NCBI GenBank assembly: GCA_964614585.1
Contig: CAZTLW010000121.1
Location: 1-7,209, forward strand
Direction: 5' to 3'
Origin: JAHEFX01 sp964614585
GTDB taxonomy: Bacteria; Actinomycetota; Acidimicrobiia; Spongiisociales; JAENVV01
Length of the DNA: 7,209 nt
Shown: positions 1 to 5,027 of the stretch, piece by piece
Layout: the number at the start of each line of letters is the position of its first letter
How positions within the stretch are numbered: position 1 is the stretch's first letter
Notes under the pieces: model-generated
Database searches by the model: none
The model's input: only the letters and a program-made list of their open reading frames with translations
What the model was told of the DNA's origin: nothing
Made by a program: the position numbers and the translations under genes

Positions 1-1292
1 TGTTTGGCGATGGCCACCTCGGCGATGCCCCGGTCCTCGGACTCGGGGTTGTAGTACTCGTCCCGGTAGATGAACATCACGATGTCAGAATCTTGCTCGA
101 TTGCACCACTTTCCCTCAGGTCCCCCAGCTGGGGGCGCTTGTCCATCCGGGCCTCGAGGGAGCGGTTCAACTGGGAGACGGCGATGATCGGCACCTCGAG
201 CTCGCGGGCGAGATTCTTGAGCCCTCGCGAGATCTCGGCGATCTCCTGCTGGCGGTTCTCGCGCGAGCGGCCCTGCATCAGCTGCAGGTAGTCGACGATC
301 ACGAGGTCGAGGCCGTGCTTGCGCTGCAGGCGGCGGCACTTGGCCCGCACGTCGGTGACGGTGAGGTAGGACGACTCGTCGATGAACACCGGCGCCTTGA
401 ACAGCTTGTCGGCCGCGTCGAGCACCCGCGGCCACAGGTCGGCGCCGAGGTTGCCCGACCGCAGGCGGGTGTTGTCGATGCGGCCCGTCGAGCACAGCAG
501 CCGCTGGATGATCTCGTCCTTGCTCATCTCCAGCGAGAACACGGCGACGGTGGCGCCGCGGAGGGCGACGTTGCGGGCGACGTTGATCGACAGCACGGAT
601 TTGCCCATGCCGGGCCGGGCCGCCACGACGATGAGGTTCGCCCTCTGGAGGCCCGACAGCTTCTCGTCGAGGTCACGGAACCCGGTCGGCAGGCCGGTGA
701 CGTGGCCGGCCGTGCTCTCGAGCTCCTCGATGCGGGCGATCGTGGCGTCCATGTGCTGGCCGATGGACGTCAGGCCGTCGCCGACCTTGCCCTCGGCCAC
801 CCGGAACACGGCCTGCTCGGCCTCGTCGATGACCCAGTCGATCTCCTGGTCGGTGGTCGTGGCCAGCTGGCCGATGGTGGCGCCGGCCTCGAGGAGGCGA
901 CGACGGACCGCCTGCTCGGAGACGATCGAGGCGTAGTACTCGATGTTGGCGGCCGTGGGCACCATCTCGGAGAGGTCGCTCAGGAAGCCGATGCCGCCCA
1001 CCCGGTCGAGCTCCCCGTGTTTGCGGAGGTGGTCCGCCACCGTGATGGCGTCGATGGGCTGGTTGTGGGCGTAGAGGTGGGCGATCGCCTCGTAGACCGA
1101 CTGGTGGGCGGGGACGTAGAAGTCCTCCCCACCGAGGCGGTCCATGACGAGGTTGACGGCGTCGGCCGAGAGCAGCAAGGCGCCCAGCACCGACTGCTCG
1201 GCCTCCCGATTGTGGGGCGGCACCCGCAGCCCCCGCGCCCGACCCCCGCCGGCCGGCGGTTCGTCGGGCGGGGGCTCGGTCGGCTCGTACAC
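1..1292 (-). CDS. dnaB: Replicative DNA helicase DnaB (3' end outside window)
   Basis: Hexameric RecA-fold helicase that unwinds DNA at the replication fork. The reading frame runs off the left edge, so about 430 codons are visible. It opens with a Pro/Gly-rich tail, then the N-terminal domain beginning PPHNREAEQSVLGALLLS (about residue 24). Walker A is ARPGMGKS, with the lysine at about residue 231. Walker B is VIVDYLQLM, with its aspartate at about residue 334. The conserved block LGDLRESGAIEQD lies near residue 397, followed by VMFIYRDEYYNPES. I chose the GTG at 1292-1290, 7 bases after the rplI stop. It gives an N-terminus of normal length, but no clear Shine-Dalgarno is visible, so translation may be coupled to rplI. 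The start is the least certain part. A cluster of A/T-ending codons at 87-113 is unlike the rest of the gene (see findings). No intein is present in the visible part. Confidence 0.95.
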   Translation of the reverse strand, partial: MYEPTEPPPDEPPAGGGRARGLRVPPHNREAEQSVLGALLLSADAVNLVMDRLGGEDFYVPAHQSVYEAIAHLYAHNQPIDAITVADHLRKHGELDRVGGIGFLSDLSEMVPTAANIEYYASIVSEQAVRRRLLEAGATIGQLATTTDQEIDWVIDEAEQAVFRVAEGKVGDGLTSIGQHMDATIARIEELESTAGHVTGLPTGFRDLDEKLSGLQRANLIVVAARPGMGKSVLSINVARNVALRGATVAVFSLEMSKDEIIQRLLCSTGRIDNTRLRSGNLGADLWPRVLDAADKLFKAPVFIDESSYLTVTDVRAKCRRLQRKHGLDLVIVDYLQLMQGRSRENRQQEIAEISRGLKNLARELEVPIIAVSQLNRSLEARMDKRPQLGDLRESGAIEQDSDIVMFIYRDEYYNPESEDRGIAEVAIAK

Positions 1293-1299
1293 CGGCGGG

Positions 1300-1746
1300 C
1301 TAGGCGGGGACCACGTCGATGGTGAGCGGGAAGACGACCTCGGGGTGGAGTTGCACCTGCACCTCGTGGAGCCCGATGCTCTTGATGGGGGAATCGAGCG
1401 AGATCGTGCGGCGATCGAGCTCGACCCCCGTGAAGCGCTTGATGCCCTCGGCGACGTCGGCGACGCCGACCGACCCGAAGAGCCGACCCTCGTCACCGGC
1501 CTGGGCGGCGATGACGACCCGGGTGCCGACGAGGCTCTTGGCGACCGTTTCGGCCTCGGACTTCGCCTTGGCCTCCGCCTCCCGGCGGATCTCGACGACC
1601 CGCTCGGCGTTCTGGATGGCCCCGGGCGTCGCCTTCTGGGCGAGGTTGCGGGGCAGCAGGTAGTTGCGGCCGTACCCGTCGGACACGTCGACGATCTCGC
1701 CGGCCGCGCCGAGGCCGTCGACGTCGGAGGTGAGGATGAGCTTCAT
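1300..1746 (-). CDS. rplI: 50S ribosomal protein L9
   Basis: Large-subunit ribosomal protein with an N-terminal domain that binds 23S rRNA and a long helix leading to a C-terminal domain. The 148 residues match the usual length. The N-terminus MKLILTSDVDGLG and the L9 signature around DVSDGYGRNYLLP (about residues 20-32) are clear. The charged helix (EIRREAEAKAKSEAE) follows, then a C-terminal domain ending in HPEVVFPLTIDVVPA. Its ATG overlaps the rpsR stop codon by 4 bases (ATGA). No separate ribosome-binding site is evident, which suggests translational coupling to S18. dnaB follows after 7 bases, so co-transcription is likely. Confidence 0.97.
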   Translation of the reverse strand: MKLILTSDVDGLGAAGEIVDVSDGYGRNYLLPRNLAQKATPGAIQNAERVVEIRREAEAKAKSEAETVAKSLVGTRVVIAAQAGDEGRLFGSVGVADVAEGIKRFTGVELDRRTISLDSPIKSIGLHEVQVQLHPEVVFPLTIDVVPA

Positions 1747-1994
1747 CGGTTCACGTAGGGGAGCAGGGCCATCTCACGGGCGTTCTTGATGGCGACCGCC
1801 AGCAGCCGCTGGTGCTGCTCGCAGTTGCCCGTGATGCGGCGGGCGCGGATCTTGCCGCGGTCGGACATGTACTTGCGCAGCAACGCCACGTCCTTCCAGT
1901 CGATGGTGGTGGCCTTCTCCTGGCAGAACTGGCAAGGCTTGTTGCGGGAGCGCTTGTTGGGGTCGGGCCGGCGGCGGCGGGGCTTGCGTGCCAT
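1743..1994 (-). CDS. rpsR: 30S ribosomal protein S18, zinc-ligand (C+) type
   Basis: Small-subunit protein that pairs with S6 on the central domain of 16S rRNA. It has 83 residues starting MARKPRRRRPDPNKRS, and the core includes IDWKDVALLRKYMSDRGKI, typical of S18. Cys21, Cys24, Cys58 and His61 (CQFC and CEQH) form the likely zinc site. Many actinobacteria also carry a second, cysteine-free S18 copy induced by zinc starvation; this is the zinc-containing form. The frame is open upstream, but the ATG at 1994-1992 is supported by a GAGGAGA Shine-Dalgarno at 2005-1999 and by homology of the N-terminus. It lies 16 bases after ssb. Confidence 0.97.
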   Translation of the reverse strand: MARKPRRRRPDPNKRSRNKPCQFCQEKATTIDWKDVALLRKYMSDRGKIRARRITGNCEQHQRLLAVAIKNAREMALLPYVNR

Positions 1995-2010
1995 GGGATC
2001 TCCTCGGGAT

Positions 2011-2469
2011 TCAGAAGGGGGCTTCGTCGGGACCGAAATCGTCGCGGGCGACGGGGGCTGCGGGCATGGACGGCGCACCGCCCCAGCCGCCACCGCCGCC
2101 GCCGTCGGAACGAGCGGTCTTGTTCACGGTGGCGGTGGCCCAGCGGAGGCTGGGGCCGATGTCGTCGACGCGGAGTTCGATGACGGAGCGCTTGTCACCC
2201 TCGGGGGTCTCCCACGAGCGCTGCTCGAGGCTGCCGGAGATGATCACCCGGTCGCCCTTGTGCAGCGACTCGGCGGCGTTCTCCGCCTGCTCACGCCAGA
2301 GCGTGCCGCGGAAGAACGACGTCTCCTCCTGCCACTCGTTGTTGCGGTCCTGGTAACGGCGGCTGACCGCCACCGAGATGTTGGCCATCGCCGTCCCCGA
2401 CGACGTGTAGCGAAGCTCGGGGTCCATGGTGAGGTTCCCCACGACGGTGACGCTGTTGCCTCGGCTCAT
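2011..2469 (-). CDS. ssb: Single-stranded DNA-binding protein
   Basis: Binds and protects single-stranded DNA and recruits replication and repair partners. It has 152 residues. The OB fold covers about residues 1-112, starting MSRGNSVTVVGNLTMDPELRY and including the strands VAVSRRYQ, TSFFRGTLW and KGDRVIISGSLEQRSW. A short Gly/Pro-rich linker (about 122-140) leads to the acidic tail DDFGPDEAPF, the classic protein-interaction tip. The start ATG at 2469-2467 has an AAGGAAGGA Shine-Dalgarno 8 bases upstream. The frame is open further upstream through the rpsF region, but those codons are out-of-frame rpsF sequence. Position between S6 and S18 genes is the standard bacterial arrangement. The linker is short compared with many actinobacterial SSBs. 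Confidence 0.97.
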   Translation of the reverse strand: MSRGNSVTVVGNLTMDPELRYTSSGTAMANISVAVSRRYQDRNNEWQEETSFFRGTLWREQAENAAESLHKGDRVIISGSLEQRSWETPEGDKRSVIELRVDDIGPSLRWATATVNKTARSDGGGGGGWGGAPSMPAAPVARDDFGPDEAPF

Positions 2470-2502
2470 GATGCTGATCCTTCCTTGATCGTCCTCCGTG
2501 GC

Positions 2503-2520
2503 CCCATCCTCGCGGATGGG
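2503..2520 (-). promoter_or_regulatory. Stem-loop between rpsF and ssb, GCGA tetraloop
   Basis: In the 68-base gap before ssb the transcript contains CCCATCC-GCGA-GGATGGG, a perfect 7-bp stem capped by a GNRA-type tetraloop. No T-run follows, so it is not an intrinsic terminator. It ends about 34 bases before the ssb start and leaves the Shine-Dalgarno free. A role in RNA processing or stability, allowing SSB to be made at a different level from S6, is inference. Confidence 0.5.
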
Positions 2521-2537
2521 TGTGACGGGCGACGGGG

Positions 2538-2837
2538 CTAGTTGGTGTCGAGCCGGACGATCTTGTGGCGGATCACGGCGTCGTGGAGGTTGAGGGCCCG
2601 GTCGAGGTCCTCCACGGCGGTCAGCTCGTCGCCGTCGACGGAGAACGACACGACCGAGTAGTAGCCCTCGGTGAGGTGGTCGATCTCGTAGGCGAAGCGG
2701 CGCTTGCCCCAGATGTCGCTCTCGGCGACCTCGGCCCCGCGGGCCGAGAGAAGTGCGCCGATCTCGTCGACGCGGGCCCGGATGTCGGACTCGGCGATCT
2801 CCGGGCGATGGATGGTCATGACCTCGTAGGTCCGCAC
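2538..2837 (-). CDS. rpsF: 30S ribosomal protein S6
   Basis: Small-subunit protein that forms a heterodimer with S18 on 16S rRNA. It has 99 residues, as is usual. The start VRTYEVMTIHRPE matches the family's M-R-x-Y-E-x-M opening. The core includes WGKRRFAYEIDHLTEGYYSVVSF (about residues 43-65) and an end of DAVIRHKIVRLDTN. The GTG at 2837-2835 is chosen over the ATG at 2820 because a strong AGGAGG Shine-Dalgarno at 2849-2844 sits 6 bases before it and the residues TYEV are conserved. First gene of the S6-SSB-S18-L9-DnaB block, with a structured leader upstream. Confidence 0.97.
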   Translation of the reverse strand: MRTYEVMTIHRPEIAESDIRARVDEIGALLSARGAEVAESDIWGKRRFAYEIDHLTEGYYSVVSFSVDGDELTAVEDLDRALNLHDAVIRHKIVRLDTN

Positions 2838-2960
2838 GTGGTACCTCCTGTGGACATCCCGGTGTGGGACGGCCCCCGAAGGGGCAGGGGACGGATGGAA
2901 TGGCTCCGGAAGGAGCAGTGGGATCGTAGCCGGGCACCCGGCCAACGACCACCTGTCGGT
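2838..2960 (-). promoter_or_regulatory. rpsF leader with three small hairpins
   Basis: This 123-base gap between the DUF192 gene and rpsF contains three 14-base hairpins on the transcribed strand. Positions 2942-2929 read GCCGGG-TG-CCCGGC. Positions 2916-2903 read GCTCC-TTCC-GGAGC. Positions 2885-2872 read GCCCC-TTCG-GGGGC, a UUCG-type tetraloop. None is followed by a T-run. A TACGAT (2928-2923) just after the first hairpin could be a -10 box, but no good -35 is visible. Known biology: in several bacteria the S6:S18 complex binds its own rpsF leader RNA. Whether this leader does so is inference; I could not match the known motif base by base. Confidence 0.45.
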
Positions 2961-3374
2961 TCAGGGGAGCCCGACGACCTCGCCCGGCTCGAGGCCCAGC
3001 GTCCCCGCCGGGGACTCGATGGCGTACAGGAAGCGGGCTTCGAAGCGGTAGGTGGGGCACCGGAGCTGGCGACAGGGGATGGCCTTCTGGGCCTCGAGGA
3101 CCACCCCGTCGGCGTCGAGCACCGCGATGTCGAGCTCGATCGGCACCTGCGCCATGGTGAAGCCGCTGCCGGTGGGCTCGTCCCAGACGAACAACATCCC
3201 GGCGAGGTCACCGAGGTCGGCGACCTCCCGCAACCCCCGACCCCGCTGCTCGCGGGTCTCGGCGAGGGCCACGGGCAGGACGTCGCCGCCGACGACGATC
3301 TCGGTGAGCCCGAAACCGGCGACGTCGCCGGTGTCGACGTCGACCGGGGCCGTGATCGTCCCCCCGCCCGGCAC
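2961..3374 (-). CDS. DUF192 (COG1430) family protein, probable lipoprotein
   Basis: DUF192 proteins are small beta-rich domains of unknown function, often exported. The domain occupies most of this frame, with ETREQRGRGLREV, then GMLFVW, then a FTMAQVPIELDIAVLDADGVV block and the IPC....CPTY cysteine pair, ending in a YAIESPAGTLGLEPGEVVGL strand, all in family order. The coordinates use the only in-frame ATG/GTG/TTG (GTG at 3374). It has no Shine-Dalgarno, and the coding signal clearly continues upstream into a Thr-rich linker and a lipobox (next feature). The true protein is therefore probably about 170 residues or more and anchored to the outer face of the membrane. It follows panB closely, ends 123 bases before rpsF, and shares no obvious function with either. 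Confidence 0.85.
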   Translation of the reverse strand: MPGGGTITAPVDVDTGDVAGFGLTEIVVGGDVLPVALAETREQRGRGLREVADLGDLAGMLFVWDEPTGSGFTMAQVPIELDIAVLDADGVVLEAQKAIPCRQLRCPTYRFEARFLYAIESPAGTLGLEPGEVVGLP

Positions 3375-3512
3375 CGTCGTGGTGGTCGCCGGGCTGGTCG
3401 TCTCGGTGGTCGTCGGGACGGCGTCCGTCGGGGCGGGGGCGTCGGCAGCCGGGCCGGCGCAGGCGGCGAGCGTCAGGCCCAGGGCGACGGCACGAAGTCC
3501 GCCCCGGCCTCG
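3375..3512 (-). other. In-frame N-terminal extension of the DUF192 protein: signal peptide, lipobox, linker
   Basis: Continuous open frame upstream of the GTG at 3374. In reading order it encodes a basic stretch (RGRGGLR), a hydrophobic core and lipobox (AVALGLTLAAC, with the Cys codon at 3461-3459), then a linker rich in Pro, Ala and Thr ending TSPATTTT. This is the layout of an actinobacterial lipoprotein. Checking every codon up to about 3600 shows no ATG, GTG or TTG in this frame. Only CTG (3482, 3476) and ATT (3578) occur, and both CTGs would truncate the signal peptide. The upstream part overlaps the 3' end of panB in another frame. The real start is unknown. Confidence 0.6.
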
Positions 3513-4351
3513 CTGGTGGCGAGGAACGCCTCGCGTTCCTCGTCGCTCATGTGATAGGTCTCGTCGTCGCTCGGGAATGCGCCGGACCGTACCTCCGAGG
3601 CGAACGTACCGAGCGCCTCCACCGCCGCGGACCGCAGGTCGGCGAACCGCCGGGCGAACTTCGGGTAGTGGCCGTCGTGGAGGCCCGTGGCATCGTGGAA
3701 GACCAGCACCTGGCCGTCGGTGGCGTCGCCGGCACCGATCCCGATCGTCGGGCAGGACACCGCATCGGTTACGGCGGCGGCGACCGCGGCGGGCACCCCC
3801 TCGAGGACGATGGAAAAGACACCGGCCTCGTCCAGGATCCTCGCCTCCTCGACGAGGCGCCGGGCGTGGTCGGCCTGGCGGCCCTGGACGGCGTACCCCA
3901 TCGACAGGACCGACTGGGGCGTGAGGCCGAGGTGGCCCATCACGGGGATCTCGGCGTCGAGGATCGCTCTGATCATCGGCAGTCGCTTGACACCGCCCTC
4001 GAGCTTCACGGCCTCGGCGCCACCCTCACGGATGAGGCGGCCGGCATTGCGGACCGTGTCCTCCTGGGACAGGTGGTAGCTCATCCACGGCAGGTCGGCC
4101 ACGACGAGCGAGTGGGGCCGGGCGCGGGTCACGGCGGCGGTGTGGTGGACCATCACGTCGACGTCGACCGCCTGGGTGGACTCGTGGCCGAGGACGACGT
4201 TGGCGACCGAGTCGCCGACGAGGATGAGGTCGGCACCGGCCTCGGAGACGATCGAGGCGGTGGGGGCGTCGTAGGCGGTGACCATCACCAGCTTCTCGCC
4301 GCCCTTGCGGGCGCGGACGTGACGGACGGTGACCTTCCGGCGGTCGGACAT
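3473..4351 (-). CDS. panB: 3-methyl-2-oxobutanoate hydroxymethyltransferase (ketopantoate hydroxymethyltransferase)
   Basis: Cytoplasmic enzyme that transfers a hydroxymethyl group from 5,10-methylenetetrahydrofolate to 2-oxoisovalerate, the first committed step of pantothenate and coenzyme A synthesis. It is a TIM barrel of 292 residues. Family motifs in order: MVTAYDAP (Asp28), LVGDSV (metal ligand Asp47), ADLPWMSY (metal ligand Asp86), AVKLEGG (Lys116, Glu118), VMGHLGLTPQ (His140), IVLEGVP (catalytic-type Glu184) and TIGIGAG. The ATG at 4351-4349 has a GAAGGAG Shine-Dalgarno 7 bases upstream. In-frame ATGs further up extend into repeats and are rejected. PanB proteins usually end soon after the G-x-FP...H segment. 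Here about 24 more residues follow (SDEEREAFL onward), in the stretch that overlaps the lipoprotein signal sequence. No panC or panD is nearby in the window. Confidence 0.96.
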   Translation of the reverse strand: MSDRRKVTVRHVRARKGGEKLVMVTAYDAPTASIVSEAGADLILVGDSVANVVLGHESTQAVDVDVMVHHTAAVTRARPHSLVVADLPWMSYHLSQEDTVRNAGRLIREGGAEAVKLEGGVKRLPMIRAILDAEIPVMGHLGLTPQSVLSMGYAVQGRQADHARRLVEEARILDEAGVFSIVLEGVPAAVAAAVTDAVSCPTIGIGAGDATDGQVLVFHDATGLHDGHYPKFARRFADLRSAAVEALGTFASEVRSGAFPSDDETYHMSDEEREAFLATSEAGADFVPSPWA

Positions 4352-4367
4352 CGGTTCGCTCCTTCTC

Positions 4368-4381
4368 CCCACCGCGGTGGG
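4368..4381. repeat. Perfect 14-bp palindrome just upstream of the panB Shine-Dalgarno
   Basis: CCCACCGCGGTGGG is its own reverse complement. It ends 2 bases before the GAAGGAG ribosome-binding site of panB. It could be an operator for a dimeric repressor or, in RNA, a tight hairpin affecting initiation. Nothing in the sequence decides between these, or excludes chance in GC-rich DNA. Confidence 0.45.
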
Positions 4382-4473
4382 TTGGGGGAATCGTGGGCGG
4401 ATCAGGTGTTCGTCGGTCGACATCCGACGCCGCCTGGGGTCACCGGTGTCTGGGGTCATGGTACCCGGGTCTC

Positions 4474-4494
4474 GGACACGGGACACGGGACACG
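4474..4494. repeat. Tandem 7-bp repeat, GGACACG x3
   Basis: Three exact head-to-tail copies of GGACACG at 4474, 4481 and 4488. Degenerate GC-rich heptamer-like units (GGCGGGA, GACGGGA) continue in the same 7-base register to about 4508. It lies in the panB-nitroreductase gap, 29 bases from a second heptamer array of different sequence. Confidence 0.85.
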
Positions 4495-4523
4495 GGCGGG
4501 AGACGGGAGTCTCGGTCTTCTCG

Positions 4524-4565
4524 GTACTCAGTACTCAGTACTTGGTACTCAGTACTCAGTACTTG
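4524..4565. repeat. Tandem 7-bp repeat, six units of GTACTCA/GTACTTG
   Basis: Six head-to-tail heptamers arranged as (GTACTCA, GTACTCA, GTACTTG) twice, so also two exact 21-bp copies. Most junctions create AGTACT palindromes. The array is much more AT-rich than the surrounding DNA. It runs into the 3' end of the nitroreductase gene and supplies that gene's last two sense codons and its TGA stop (4558-4556). Confidence 0.9.
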
Positions 4566-5017
4566 TTACGTCCCAGATCGACTGCCACCACCACCGTCGA
4601 GTCGAGTTGGGCTTCCACGTCGTCGGGGTCGGGGCGCCCGTCGGGGCCACGCTTCACGCCCACCGCCCGGGCGAGGGTCGGCTGGGCGGCGAAGAACGTC
4701 GTCAGCGCCTCGGCCGCCGCCTCGCCGTCGAGGACGGTGGCGGTGCCGGTCACGTCGTCGCCCGCGAGTCGGAGACCGACGGTGGGGTTCGCCTCGAGGT
4801 TGCGCCACCACTGCCGGGACGGATGACACATCATGAGGATCCGACCGTCCGAGCGGGCATAGCTGATCGGTGTCGTGTACTCGGTGCCGGACCGTCGACC
4901 GGTGAACCTGAGCAGGAGGGTTCCCTTCCCCACCAGGCGCTGGAGCCCGGGGGTGCGAAGCATCCCGGTCATGAGAGCGTTGAGCCAGCGGGGCGGAGCC
5001 GCCCGAGCCTCGGCCAT
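4556..5017 (-). CDS. Nitroreductase-family deazaflavin (F420)-dependent oxidoreductase
   Basis: Small split-barrel protein related to the Ddn/F420H2-dependent quinone reductase family (PF04075 type). The 153-residue length is typical. Recognisable stretches are LRFTGRRSGTEYTTPISYARSDGRILMM (about residues 36-63), then RQWWRNLEANPTVGLRLAGD and a GTATVLDGEAA strand. Family knowledge: members reduce quinones, nitro-compounds or unsaturated substrates using F420H2; the substrate here cannot be deduced. The start ATG is 10 bases after the nfo stop, so the gene is probably the last in that operon. The C-terminus is odd: the final Lys-Tyr and the stop codon come from the heptamer repeat, which suggests the original end was altered by repeat expansion. 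Confidence 0.88.
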   Translation of the reverse strand: MAEARAAPPRWLNALMTGMLRTPGLQRLVGKGTLLLRFTGRRSGTEYTTPISYARSDGRILMMCHPSRQWWRNLEANPTVGLRLAGDDVTGTATVLDGEAAAEALTTFFAAQPTLARAVGVKRGPDGRPDPDDVEAQLDSTVVVAVDLGRNKY

Positions 5018-5027
5018 GACCCAGACG

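Larger units (their letters stand above)
4352..4555. other. 204-base gap upstream of panB: repeats and palindrome, no gene
   Basis: No convincing coding frame. From the panB side it holds the panB ribosome-binding site (4365-4359), a perfect 14-bp palindrome (4368-4381), about 75 bases of unremarkable sequence, then two 7-bp tandem arrays. An in-frame ATG for panB at 4423 would add 24 residues but has no support. A TACCAT on the minus strand (4463-4458) could be a -10 box for panB, but I see no -35 and rate it weak. Confidence 0.6.

Noticed and set aside
1..1292. An intein present in the visible part of DnaB
   Set aside because: The helicase sequence reads continuously through both the P-loop and the RESG/AIEQ site; only the codon footprint is unusual.
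93..1325. 410-codon open frame on the plus strand opposite dnaB
   Set aside because: Antisense shadow typical of high-GC DNA; the minus frame has unmistakable DnaB motifs and the plus product resembles no family.
2929..2942. Intrinsic terminator after the DUF192 gene
   Set aside because: Short stem, 2-base loop and no following T-run; kept only as part of the structured leader.
3473..4486. Longer panB beginning at 4486 or 4423
   Set aside because: The extra N-terminus includes repeat-derived, Arg/Pro-rich residues, and the good Shine-Dalgarno belongs to the ATG at 4351.
4524..4565. CRISPR-like array
   Set aside because: Units are 7 bp with no spacers and there are no cas genes; it is a simple tandem repeat.
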